DNA of 64,000 nucleotides from JAJZVS01 sp963708095 (GTDB lineage: Bacteria > Pseudomonadota > Alphaproteobacteria > Acetobacterales > Acetobacteraceae). The notes under the pieces were generated by a model that searched no databases, was not told the DNA's origin, and saw nothing but the letters and a program-made list of their open reading frames with translations. This document shows, piece after piece, positions 9,934 to 20,126 of this stretch. The translations under genes were made by a program, and so were the position numbers. The stretch lies in assembly GCA_963708095.1 (NCBI GenBank), contig OY970182.1, positions 2,914,001 through 2,978,000 of the forward strand, in the 5' to 3' direction. Position 1 is the stretch's first letter, and every line of letters starts with the position of its first letter.

Positions 9934-11858
<1,925 letters not shown>

Positions 11859-12007
11859 GCGTTCGTGCTCACGTTCATGCCCACACGGAAAGGGCCGCTT
11901 GACCTCTGCGACGTCCGGCGCGCTGCCGGGGCCGGAAGGCTCCAGTCCGATAACATAGTGTGTTGCCTGCCACCGCGCATCCCCGCCTGCGGCGCTTTCA
12001 CCGCAGG

Positions 12008-13423
12008 TCAGCGGCGCAGCGCCGCGGGCACGAACGGCGCGCCGGAAGCGGGCCGGGCAGGCGCGAAAAGCACGAGGAACCCCTCACTCCCTGGCAAATG
12101 GTAGCCGAGGTGCGGCACCGCGAGAAGGGTCCCGTCGCGATACAGCGCCGGCAGGGTGCGCAGGACTGCGGCGGGGAGCACCGAACGCCGCCGCAAGGCC
12201 GCCGCCCCCGCGGCCCCGAGGCCACCCATGGTGACGCCTGCTGCGATATACGGATCGGCATCCAGGGACGGCACGCCGGCTAATCGGAAGCGCCCGTCCC
12301 AGACGACTCCCGGTGCGGCCGGAACCTGGGGGGCCAGCCGCGCTGCCTCCCGCACCAGCAGCAGGCGGCCGGGAGCGAGCCGCCCGGCGGGCAACAGCCG
12401 CGCGCCGCCAAGCGTGGCCGGCCGCGGAGCCGCAGCCAGGACAGCGAGGCCCCTACTGCGCGGCGGATGTTCGGTGCCGGCCACCGCCTGGATCAGGGCA
12501 CCCAATGCCTCCGCGGGCAATGGCGCCGGATCGAGCAAGGCGAATCCCTCGGGGCGGAATACCGCGCGTGCGGCCAGCAGTGCCGCCCGGGCCGCCTCGG
12601 TCGTTGCCCGGGCGGTGCCTGCTCCGGCCGCAGCGGCAACCAGGGCGCACGTTGCCGGGCCGGCGCCGGCGCGATCGGCGCGCAGGGCGCGCAGCCGGAC
12701 GCGGGTGGCTGCGGGATCGGCATTGGACGGATCTTCCGCCCAGCCGAGCCCGGCCACGCGCAAGGTGGCGCGCAGCCGCACCGGCGGAACGTCGAGCAGC
12801 GGGCGCAGCCAGCGCAGTCGCGACGTTTCCACGAGCGCCGCCATCCCCGCCATCCCCGCCGCACCGCTGCCGCCGAGTGCACGCAGGATCACCGTCTCCG
12901 CCTGGTCGGCGGCGTGGTGGCCGAGCAGCAAGTGGACGATCCCCGCTTCCCCGCAGGCGGCTTCCAGCGCGGCGTAGCGCGCCAGCCGTGCCCGCTCAGC
13001 CAGCCCCGGCCCACGCGCCAGACTGGAAAGGCTGAGAACGCGCGCCGAGACGCCGATGCGCGCGAGCCGGGCTTGCGCCTCAGCCGCTTCGGCGGCCGCC
13101 TCTGGGCGCAGCCCGTGATCGACGATCAGCCCGAGCAGTGCGCCCCCGCGGGCCGCCGCCCAGGCCCGCGCGAGCAACGCCAGCGCCAGGCTGTCGGCGC
13201 CGCCGGAAACCGCAACGGCGAGCAGCGGCGCCGGCTCGAACGGACCGAGCGAATCGAGCCGGGCGGCGAATGCGGCAGTGCTGATCGGAGCATCGCTGCC
13301 GACGTCCTGGCCGGGGGGGGCCAGGCCGGTAACGGCGGGGCCGGCGGCGTCAAGGGCGGCGGGATCAAGTCCGGCGGGCGGTGTGCCATCGCGTCGAGCC
13401 GTAGCGGCCGGAAGGTCCGGCAT
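12008..13423 (-). CDS. tilS: tRNA(Ile)-lysidine synthase
   Basis: About 471 residues. The N-type PP-loop SGGADSLALAL (around residue 73) marks the ATP pyrophosphatase that converts C34 to lysidine in tRNA-Ile(CAU), allowing AUA decoding. Other support: the IVDHGLRPEA and LLGHHAADQAETVILR segments typical of TilS and the DPSNAD motif. The C-terminal part is Ala/Arg rich and poorly conserved. ATG 13423 is preferred; an upstream ATG at 13477 would add an unconserved 18-residue extension. The position between cpoB and ftsH is the standard alphaproteobacterial order. Confidence 0.93.
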   Translation of the reverse strand: MPDLPAATARRDGTPPAGLDPAALDAAGPAVTGLAPPGQDVGSDAPISTAAFAARLDSLGPFEPAPLLAVAVSGGADSLALALLARAWAAARGGALLGLIVDHGLRPEAAAEAAEAQARLARIGVSARVLSLSSLARGPGLAERARLARYAALEAACGEAGIVHLLLGHHAADQAETVILRALGGSGAAGMAGMAALVETSRLRWLRPLLDVPPVRLRATLRVAGLGWAEDPSNADPAATRVRLRALRADRAGAGPATCALVAAAAGAGTARATTEAARAALLAARAVFRPEGFALLDPAPLPAEALGALIQAVAGTEHPPRSRGLAVLAAAPRPATLGGARLLPAGRLAPGRLLLVREAARLAPQVPAAPGVVWDGRFRLAGVPSLDADPYIAAGVTMGGLGAAGAAALRRRSVLPAAVLRTLPALYRDGTLLAVPHLGYHLPGSEGFLVLFAPARPASGAPFVPAALRR

Positions 13424-13500
13424 GCGACGCCGTCCGCACCCTGTGTCGGTCCGGCAAGGTCGCGGCGCGCGGGACACGCTGAGCGGTCCGCCCCGGCCTC

Positions 13501-13530
13501 ATCCCCTCCCGCACGCGGGAAAGGGATGGG
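13501..13530. repeat. Short C-rich palindromic repeat between cpoB and tilS
   Basis: An imperfect hairpin: TCCCGC and GCGGGA pair around an AC loop, extended by CCCC/GGGAT after a two-base bulge. It resembles the hairpins at 3469 and 58228 and lies in the 190-bp gap between cpoB and tilS. Confidence 0.5.
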
Positions 13531-13613
13531 GTGGCATTTCTCCCGCCCACGCGCGAGAGTGAGGCGGAGCGCGCTCGCCCGTGCCGGGGGGCGGCACTTG
13601 AGGCGGCCCTCCG

Positions 13614-14564
13614 TCAGCCGCAGCCGGCGCGATGCGCAACGGCTGCAGCCTGGGTTTTCAGCGCGTTACCCTGACGCGGGTATTGCGCGTGCAGCTTGGA
13701 GAGCGTTTCGCAGGCGGCGCGGCGTTCGTTGATCGCGGCCAGCGATTCCGCCAGGCCGAGCAGCGCAGCCGGCGCGTGTGCGCCGCTCTTGGAGCGGTTG
13801 TAGGCGTCGTCGTAGGCGATGGCCGCGCGCGACCATTGGTGCTGACCGGCCAGTGCCTCGGCCAGGACAAACTGCGCGTCATAGGCGCCCGGTGCGGCGC
13901 GGCGTGCCAGCACGCTCTGCGCGCCGCGCTCCGCCGCGGGATAGTCGCGGCGGTCAAGCGCGGCATAGGCCGCCTGCAAAGGGCCGGCGGCCCGGCGGGC
14001 AGACGGTGTAGGGCCCGGGGCAAGCGGGCGCGGCTCGCTTCTCTGCAAGTCGGCCCGGTGGGCCGGCGGCGGCGGTTCGGACGGCCGCGCGCCCGGCGCT
14101 GTCAGAGTGCCCGTCGGCGGTCCGGCCTGGGACGGCGCGGGGCCACCGGGCGCGGCCGAGCCGGGATGCTCGACCTCGAACTTGAGGTCATCGATCCGCT
14201 TGCCGAGGTCGGCGATCTTTTGGGTCTCATCGTTCTGCAACTCGTCGACCCGGCCGCGCAGTTGGCGGATATCGTCTTCCAGGCCGTTCATGCGGTCGAG
14301 CAGATGCGCCACCATGTCGGACGTGCCGCTCGCCGGCGCGGCCTGCGTGGGGGCGGCTCCGCCCAGGTAGGAGCCGCCGCCGTTGGCGACCTGCGCGCGC
14401 AGCGCGTCGACCTCCTGACGCAGTTCCAGGATCTGGTCGCGCAGGGCGATCCCCTCCCGACTTTCGATCTGCGCCGCCGCGGGGCGCGCCTGCATGAGCA
14501 GGAACGCCGCAGGCAACAGCGGCAGGACGGCGATCACGAGCGCTTTCACGGGCGGCAGACGCAT
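13614..14564 (-). CDS. cpoB: Cell division coordinator CpoB / Tol-Pal system protein YbgF
   Basis: A 316-residue periplasmic protein of the Tol-Pal outer-membrane constriction machinery. A signal peptide (hydrophobic stretch ALVIAVLPLLPAAFLLMQ, then ARPAAAQ) precedes an N-terminal coiled coil (REGIALRDQILELRQEVDAL), a Pro/Ala/Gly linker and C-terminal tetratricopeptide repeats (QAAYAALDRRDYPAAERG, then AQFVLAEALAGQHQWSRAA). ATG 14564 is preferred over 14573 or further upstream ATGs because AAGGA lies 8 bp before it. It sits between pal and tilS as expected. Confidence 0.92.
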   Translation of the reverse strand: MRLPPVKALVIAVLPLLPAAFLLMQARPAAAQIESREGIALRDQILELRQEVDALRAQVANGGGSYLGGAAPTQAAPASGTSDMVAHLLDRMNGLEDDIRQLRGRVDELQNDETQKIADLGKRIDDLKFEVEHPGSAAPGGPAPSQAGPPTGTLTAPGARPSEPPPPAHRADLQRSEPRPLAPGPTPSARRAAGPLQAAYAALDRRDYPAAERGAQSVLARRAAPGAYDAQFVLAEALAGQHQWSRAAIAYDDAYNRSKSGAHAPAALLGLAESLAAINERRAACETLSKLHAQYPRQGNALKTQAAAVAHRAGCG

Positions 14565-14971
14565 ACGCGGCATCCTTGCGTGGACCTGGGAGTGGAACCG
14601 GGAGGGGTGGGACGCGCGGCGGGACTTCCGTTCCGAGGACGGGCGATCGCCGCAGCGGCCCTTCGCCGGCCGACGTTCCGCCAGAAGGCGGATGCGGGCG
14701 GGATGGACCGCTGCACCCAGTCTATCTGCTCGGCGGCCGCAGCGGAACCGCCGGGCATGGCGGCAGGGCGCGACGGCGAGCCCCGACCGATGGAAGCGCA
14801 ACGAGGCGCCACCGGATCAACCGGTGGCGCCTCGCGATCGTATCGTCGGACGGGTCGCCCCTCGCTGCTCGCCTGGTGCCGGTCAGGACGGCCGAGCCTG
14901 TCGGTCGTTCGGCCGACATGTCGCGGCAGACACGACGACGACGACCAGCGGCGAGGATCGGTTCCGTGTAA
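14565..14971. promoter_or_regulatory. pal-cpoB intergenic region with 14-bp hairpin
   Basis: A 407-bp gap inside the Tol-Pal cluster. It contains a perfect 14-bp stem-loop, arms 14802-14815 and 14821-14834 with an ATCAA loop, reading CGAGGCGCCACCGG on the left arm. No T-run follows on either strand. It could terminate or attenuate transcription from pal into cpoB. No gene is apparent in the rest. Confidence 0.55.
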
Positions 14972-15472
14972 TTAGTTCCCCTGCGGGTTGTCGCCCTGCA
15001 CAGAGGTGATCGCGTTGCGGTTCTGCGCCCACGCCTGCTCGTTGTCACCCAGCGCGACCGGACGATCCTTGCCGTAGCTGATCGTCCTGATGCGCGACGG
15101 GCTCACGCCCTTGGCCACCAGGTATTCGCGGGCGGCGTTGGCGCGACGATGGCCGAGTGCCAGGTTGTACTCTTCGGTGCCGCGATCATCGGCGTTGCCG
15201 GCAACCAGCACCTGAACCTGCGGATATTTCCCAAGCCATCCGGCCTGACGGTCCAGGGTCGCCTGGTCGGAGGAGGTCAGGACCGACCGGTTGAACGCAT
15301 AGAAGACGCGATCGCCGACATTGGCGACCAGGTCTTGTTCGCTGCCCGGGGCCGGGCCCGAGGTGGCAGCGGCGGCGCCGGCGCCGCTGGCCATGCCGGT
15401 CGTGGCCGGCTTGTTCGCGCACGCCGCCAACAGGGCAACGGCGGCGAAGGCGCCGAGAATCTTGATGTTCAT
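14972..15472 (-). CDS. pal: Peptidoglycan-associated lipoprotein Pal
   Basis: A 166-residue outer-membrane lipoprotein. The signal peptide ends in the lipobox LLAAC (Cys at 18), an Ala/Gly/Ser linker follows, and residues about 55-160 form an OmpA-like peptidoglycan-binding domain with VLVAGNADDRGTEEYN and LGHRRANAAREYL. Pal couples the outer membrane to peptidoglycan and interacts with TolB and TolA. Unusually, tolB is not directly upstream; xseA is, 171 bp away. The C-terminal residues VQGDNPQGN differ from the usual VEFVI-like end but the domain is complete. Confidence 0.95.
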   Translation of the reverse strand: MNIKILGAFAAVALLAACANKPATTGMASGAGAAAATSGPAPGSEQDLVANVGDRVFYAFNRSVLTSSDQATLDRQAGWLGKYPQVQVLVAGNADDRGTEEYNLALGHRRANAAREYLVAKGVSPSRIRTISYGKDRPVALGDNEQAWAQNRNAITSVQGDNPQGN

Positions 15473-15643
15473 TGGGAGTGGTCCCTGGATGAAGGGTGCA
15501 GCGTCAAGTACGGAGAACGCGGCGCAACGGCGAGACCGTTGCGACCGAGACCCGGATTAGTCGGCGGCGCCCGCGGCGTCAAGTTTGCGGAGACCGGCAA
15601 TCAGCTCATGGCTTGCATGCACGCAACAACTGCGTCCGGAATG

Positions 15644-17209
15644 TCACAGTCCCAGTCGCCCTTGCGCTGCTGCCCCCGACGGCCCTGGTGTGCGCCGCTG
15701 CGGCCCCGGATCGACCTGCGCCGGGCCGGGCGGATCGGCCGTTGCTCCAACGGTACCGTCGGCAAACCGCAGCCGCAGTGGCGCGCCCGGCGCCACTGCG
15801 GCCGCCGCGGTAAGCGCATGACCGGCCGGATCGGTGACCAGCGCATAGCCGCGGGTCAGCACTGCGAGCGGAGAGACCGCCTCCAGCCGCGCCCCCGCGC
15901 CCTCGGTGTGCGCCCGCGCCTCACGCAGAAGTGCACCGATCGGGGCGGGAGTCAGCCGGGCCAGCGTGGTCCCGGCCCGGCGGTGCACCCGCGCCACGGC
16001 CTGGCGCAGAGCGAAGCCGAGCCGCTGACCGCCGAGCGCCAGCCCGCCGCGCCGACGTTCGAGCAGGGCCGGGAGGGCGCGCTGCAGCCGCACCTCGGCC
16101 TCCGTCGTTCCGCGCCGCGCCTGCGCGATCAGCCGCGGCAGGTCCGGCAGCCGCGCCAGCACGCGATCGAGCCCGGCCCGGCGTGCCGCCAGCAGGTTCG
16201 GCAGCGCGAGGGTCAGCCGTTCGCCGCGATCGTCCAGGCGCTGGCGCGCGGTGCCGAGCAGGGCGGGGAGGTCGGGAAGCCCGCGCTCGGCGCGGCCGAG
16301 GCGCAGGCGGCGTTCCTGCGCGTGCCGGTTCAGCGCGCCGGCCAGCCGCGCGCCGGTCTGTGCCAGGGCGGCGGCGAACTCGGCGCGGGAGGGCACGACG
16401 AGCTCCGCTGCGGCGGTGGGGGTGGGAGCGCGGCGGTCAGAGACGAAGTCGATCAGGGTGGTGTCGGTCTCGTGGCCGACGGCGGAGATAAGGGGGATGG
16501 CGCAGGCGGCGACCGCGCGCAGGACGGCCTCGTCGTTGAAGGCCATCAGGTCTTCCAGGCTGCCGCCGCCGCGGGCGACGATCAGGACGTCGGGGCGCGG
16601 GATCGGGCCGTGCGCTGGGAGCGCGTCGAAGCCGCGGATGGCGGCGGCGATGCGCTCGGCCGCGCCGTCGCCCTGCACGGGGACGGGCCAGAGCAGGATA
16701 GGGCGGGGGAAGCGGCGGGCGATGGTGGTGCGGATGTCCTGGATCACCGCGCCGCGTTCGGACGTGACGACGCCGATCACGGTTGGGAGCAGGGGGATTT
16801 TTCGCTTGCGGGCAGGGTCGAACAGGCCTTCGGCGGCCAGGCGCTGCTTCAGGGCCTCGATGCGGGCGAGCAAGGCGCCGGCGCCGGCGTATTCCAGGCG
16901 TTCGACGATGAGCTGGTAGGAGGAGCGATCGGCGTAGGTGGTGATGCGGCCGGTGGCGATGACCTCGACGCCGTTTTCCGGAGCCATGCCGAGACGGGGG
17001 ACGGCGTTCTTCCACACCACGCCGGCGAGCTTGGCGGTCTCGTCCTTGAGGGAGAAATAGATGTGGCCGGAGGGGTAGCGCTTCAGCTCGGTGATCTCGC
17101 CGCGCACACGGACGCGGCCGAAGGTGCCTTCGAGGGCGCGTTTGATGGCGCCGGAGAGGTCGGAGACGGTGAATTCGGGGAGGTTGGAGAGGGGGGCGGG
17201 GGCGTCCAT
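15644..17209 (-). CDS. xseA: Exodeoxyribonuclease VII large subunit
   Basis: A 521-residue nuclease subunit that degrades single-stranded DNA bidirectionally together with XseB. It begins with the OB-fold segment FTVSDLSGAIKRALEGTFG and VRGEITELKRYPSGHIYF, followed by the catalytic core with GVVTSERGAVIQDI, RGGGSLEDLMAFN and SAVGHETDTTLIDFVSD, then the long Arg/Leu-rich helical region and the terminal GYALVTD segment. The extreme C-terminus (about 35 residues, Pro/Gly/Ala rich) is longer than typical. xseB is not adjacent. Confidence 0.95.
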   Translation of the reverse strand: MDAPAPLSNLPEFTVSDLSGAIKRALEGTFGRVRVRGEITELKRYPSGHIYFSLKDETAKLAGVVWKNAVPRLGMAPENGVEVIATGRITTYADRSSYQLIVERLEYAGAGALLARIEALKQRLAAEGLFDPARKRKIPLLPTVIGVVTSERGAVIQDIRTTIARRFPRPILLWPVPVQGDGAAERIAAAIRGFDALPAHGPIPRPDVLIVARGGGSLEDLMAFNDEAVLRAVAACAIPLISAVGHETDTTLIDFVSDRRAPTPTAAAELVVPSRAEFAAALAQTGARLAGALNRHAQERRLRLGRAERGLPDLPALLGTARQRLDDRGERLTLALPNLLAARRAGLDRVLARLPDLPRLIAQARRGTTEAEVRLQRALPALLERRRGGLALGGQRLGFALRQAVARVHRRAGTTLARLTPAPIGALLREARAHTEGAGARLEAVSPLAVLTRGYALVTDPAGHALTAAAAVAPGAPLRLRFADGTVGATADPPGPAQVDPGPQRRTPGPSGAAAQGRLGL

Positions 17210-17584
17210 GCGGGGAGGGTAGGATGCGGAGGGGGTGGGGGTGAAGCCGGGGGCGTGCGCCCGGTGACGGCGCGGCAGGCGGGGCCGGGTGGGCCGCGTG
17301 GCGAGACGGACATTTGCCCGGGCTCAGGCCGCCGGTGTGTCGGGATTGTACATCGGGTGGGGCATTTGGGGCGGCGGTGTCCAGACCGGCGGACGGCCTG
17401 GATCGGGGTTAGTGCGTGGGGGCTTGTGTCCGGCGGGCGGGGCGTTTGGGGCACGGATGTACGGAAGCGGTTTGCCTCGCGGGTGCGGGTGCCAGGGGGC
17501 TCGCGGCGGATCGGGGTGGTGTTGGCGCGGCGGAGAGGTGGCCGCGGTATGGGAGGGTTCTGAATTGGAGCGGGTTCGGAACCC
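17210..17584. other. Intergenic region upstream of xseA, no gene seen
   Basis: About 375 bp with unusually G-rich plus-strand sequence and no T- or A-tracts. Open frames here are consequences of the GC content. It separates xseA from the decayed toxin-antitoxin remnants and should contain the xseA promoter. Confidence 0.5.
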
Positions 17585-17818
17585 ATGCCTATCAATCTGT
17601 CGGTCAAGAACACTCCGGACGAGATGGTCCGGTGACTGCGGCGGCGGCCCGAGCGGCATCATCGGTCGTTGCACGGGGAGTTGCTTGCCGTCATCGAGGC
17701 GGCGGTACGGTCGGAGGAGGCACTGAGTCGACGGAAGTGCTGCCGGAGGTCCGCCGGCTTGACGTGCGGACGGGTACGGCGAGTTCGCTGCGATCGTCAG
17801 GACCGATCGTGACCGGGA
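17585..17818 (+). pseudogene. Decayed VapB/FitA-type antitoxin
   Basis: The first 16 codons encode MPINLSVKNTPDEMVR, a ribbon-helix-helix antitoxin start. The next codon is TGA at 17633, and the same frame then continues LRRRPERHHRSLHGELLAVIEAAVR, the expected middle of the family, so an arginine codon CGA has probably become TGA. Further on, the tail resembles TEVLPEVRRLDVRTG and then AAIVRTDRDRD, but in two other frames, showing at least two more indels. The next remnant begins at 17809, the usual spacing of a vapBC pair. Confidence 0.8.
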
Positions 17819-18090
17819 TTTGGGTGGTGGACGTCTTGGCGCTCGCGGCGCTGTTATTTGGGGAGGCGGCGACGATCGCGGCGCGGCTGGAGGGGGCCCG
17901 GCTGGCGGCGCCGGCCCTGTTCGGTTTCGAACTGGCCAACGTGTGCCTGATCCGGCTGGAGGCATTGCGCGACGACAGCCGGGGCCAGTTCAGCGTCCGC
18001 ATCGACGCGCATTGGCGGATCTGCTTCGCCCAGCCGGCCTGTGCACCCGGCCCGACTCCGGTCGAGACCGTAAACTACTGTATTATTGAA
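17809..18090 (+). pseudogene. Chimeric toxin remnant: VapC N-terminus joined to HigB C-terminus
   Basis: From GTG 17809 the frame reads a PIN-domain toxin start (WVVDVLALAALLFGE, then APALFGFELANVCLIRL) with the first acidic residue. After about 50 residues it switches to DDSRGQFSVRIDAHWRICFA and VETVNYC, which is the C-terminal half of a HigB/RelE-type mRNA interferase. Neither toxin is complete: the PIN domain loses its later acidic residues and HigB loses its N-terminus. No HigA antitoxin follows. The frame remains open beyond 18090 but the sequence there is not family-like. A deletion between two adjacent toxin-antitoxin loci would explain it. Confidence 0.7.
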
Positions 18091-18240
18091 CGGAGATCGC
18101 CCCATGCTCCGCCCTCGAAGCTCGGGTTGGCGTCGCGAAGGGTGATAGTGCGGAGCACGATCGAACATGTGGCGCGCGGACGCTCGTGCGAGGCGTCGGG
18201 CGCCCCGCGCTTCAGCCCCTGGCGTCGGGCATGTCGCCGC

Positions 18241-18510
18241 TTATCGTCCGTCCCGCATCGGCAGTGCGGCGAGCATGCGATCAAGCTTACCGCTCAGCGC
18301 GTGGGAGACAACGTCGACTTCCTGTGCCGGCGCATAGGCCGGCGGAGCCGCCGTTGTGCTGGACGCGCGGGCCGCGGACCCGGACCCAGGACCGGCGCAG
18401 CCGCCCAGGATCAGAAGCGCGACGCATGCAATCATTCGGTTTGGCAAACACGTTCGACCGGTGGCGGGGCGCTTCGGACGTAAGCATGCAGTGGCAACGC
18501 TTCCCGTCAT
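18241..18510 (-). CDS. Small lipoprotein, function unknown
   Basis: An 89-residue protein with a long basic N-region, a hydrophobic stretch MIACVALLILGG and a lipobox ending GGC at about residue 38, then a low-complexity Ala/Ser/Pro linker and a short C-terminal helix (VVSHALSGKLDRMLAALPMRD). The start at ATG 18510 is chosen because GGAGG lies 5 bp upstream; ATG 18435 would give a shorter signal peptide with no clear ribosome site. It is divergent from purD. I do not recognise the family. Confidence 0.6.
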   Translation of the reverse strand: MTGSVATACLRPKRPATGRTCLPNRMIACVALLILGGCAGPGSGSAARASSTTAAPPAYAPAQEVDVVSHALSGKLDRMLAALPMRDGR

Positions 18511-18851
18511 CACGGCCTCCGGATCTGGACGGTGGCACGCTGTGCCGAAACGAGTTGCAATTCTCTGACAACCCGTAAATCGCACGTAGGCCCGATGTCG
18601 ACACGTTGCGCTCGACGCCGTAGGGGGCAGTTCCGAAGCGCCGGATGATGGTGTTCCACCCATCCGGCCTGCCGCACGCGACGGCGTTGACAACGACGGC
18701 CGGGAAGGCTTCATCGCCAGTCGACAGGGCTGCGGGAAGATCCTCGGCTTCACGCGCGGCGCGCCGCGGTTGATGCCACCGGGCGCAGCCGCCGGGGGGC
18801 TTGGCCGGGAATGGCGTCAACGCCGGGACAATTCGGCCAAGGAGACGGTGC
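18511..18851. other. Divergent intergenic region between the lipoprotein gene and purD
   Basis: About 341 bp, less GC-skewed than the genes. It should hold both promoters; no clear hexamers, operators or riboswitch-like conserved folds could be recognised by eye. AAGGAG at about 18838-18843 is the purD ribosome-binding site. Confidence 0.45.
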
Positions 18852-20126
18852 ATGCGCGTACTGGTGGTCGGATCGGGCGGACGCGAACACGCCCTGTGCT
18901 GGGCGCTCGCCGCCAGTCCGCTGCTCACCCGGCTCTACGCCGCCCCCGGCAACCCCGGCATCGCCGAACTCGCCACCTGCGCACCCATCTCCAGCACCGA
19001 CATTCCCGCCCTGGTCGCCTTCGCCCAAGCCAACGCGATCGACCTCGTGTTCCCCGGGCCTGAAGCCCCGCTCGCCGCCGGCCTGACGGACGCGATGGAA
19101 GCCGCCGGCATCCCCTGCTGCGGCCCCACCGCCGCCGCAGCCCGGCTGGAAAGCAGCAAGACCTTCGCCAAGACCCTCTGCGACGAGGCCGGCATCCCGA
19201 CCGCCGCCTGGGAACGCTTCGACAGCGCCGCCGCCGCCGTGGACTTCATCCGCCGCCGCGGCGCGCCGATCGTGGTGAAGGCCGACGGCCTCGCCGCCGG
19301 CAAAGGTGTCGTGGTCGCCGCGACCGAAGCCGAGGCGCTCGCCGCCATCGACGCCATCATGACCGACCGCACCCTGGGCGAGGCCGGTGCGTCGGTGGTG
19401 ATCGAGGAATGCCTGAGCGGAGAGGAAATCTCCTTCTTCGCGCTGTGCGACGGCACGCACGCGATCCCGCTCGGCGCCGCGCAGGACCACAAGCGGGTGG
19501 GCGATGGCGACACCGGCCCCAACACCGGCGGCATGGGCGCGTACGGCCCGGTCGCAGCGTTCCCGCCCGCGGCGGAACAGGCGATCATGGAGCGGATCAT
19601 CCGCCCCGCCCTCGCCGCCATGGCCGCGCGCGGCACGCCGTTCCGCGGGATCCTGTTCGCCGGCCTGATGCTGACCGCGGACGGGGCGAAGGTGATCGAA
19701 TTCAACGTCCGCTTCGGCGACCCCGAATGCCAGGTGCTGCTGCTGCGACTGAAATCCGATCTGCTGCCCGCGCTGCTCGCCGCCTGCGAGGGCGAACTCG
19801 CCCAGTTCGACCTGCGCTGGCACGACCACGCCGCCATCGCCGTGGTGCTGGCCGCGCGCGGCTATCCGGCGGCGCCGGAACGCGGCAGCGCGATCCGCGG
19901 CCTTGATGCCGCCGCCGCGCTGCCGGGGGTGCAGATTTTCCACGCCGGCACCGCGCGCGATGCCGAGGGCCGGCTGGTGGCCGCCGGCGGTCGGGTGCTG
20001 AACGTCTGCGCCACCGGCCCCGACCTGCCGACCGCGCGGGCGCGCGCCTACGCCGCCGTCGCCGCGATCGACTGGCCGGAGGGGTTCTGCCGCCAGGACA
20101 TCGGCGCCCGCGCCGCCGGCGCATGA
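18852..20126 (+). CDS. purD: Phosphoribosylamine-glycine ligase
   Basis: A 424-residue ATP-grasp enzyme catalysing the second step of purine synthesis. The N-domain begins MRVLVVGSGGREHALCWAL; then PEAPLAAGL, the ATP-grasp segment VVKADGLAAGKGVVVA, the signature QDHKRVGDGDTGPNTGGMGAY and the metal site KVIEFNVRFGDPECQ. ATG 18852 is supported by AAGGAG 8 bp upstream and by the family N-terminus. The stop overlaps the next gene by 4 bp. Confidence 0.97.
   Translation: MRVLVVGSGGREHALCWALAASPLLTRLYAAPGNPGIAELATCAPISSTDIPALVAFAQANAIDLVFPGPEAPLAAGLTDAMEAAGIPCCGPTAAAARLESSKTFAKTLCDEAGIPTAAWERFDSAAAAVDFIRRRGAPIVVKADGLAAGKGVVVAATEAEALAAIDAIMTDRTLGEAGASVVIEECLSGEEISFFALCDGTHAIPLGAAQDHKRVGDGDTGPNTGGMGAYGPVAAFPPAAEQAIMERIIRPALAAMAARGTPFRGILFAGLMLTADGAKVIEFNVRFGDPECQVLLLRLKSDLLPALLAACEGELAQFDLRWHDHAAIAVVLAARGYPAAPERGSAIRGLDAAAALPGVQIFHAGTARDAEGRLVAAGGRVLNVCATGPDLPTARARAYAAVAAIDWPEGFCRQDIGARAAGA

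Noticed and set aside
15149..17563. An 804-codon plus-strand frame opposite xseA and pal
   Set aside because: Antisense shadow of xseA with no domain, signal or ribosome site; long frames are expected at this GC content.
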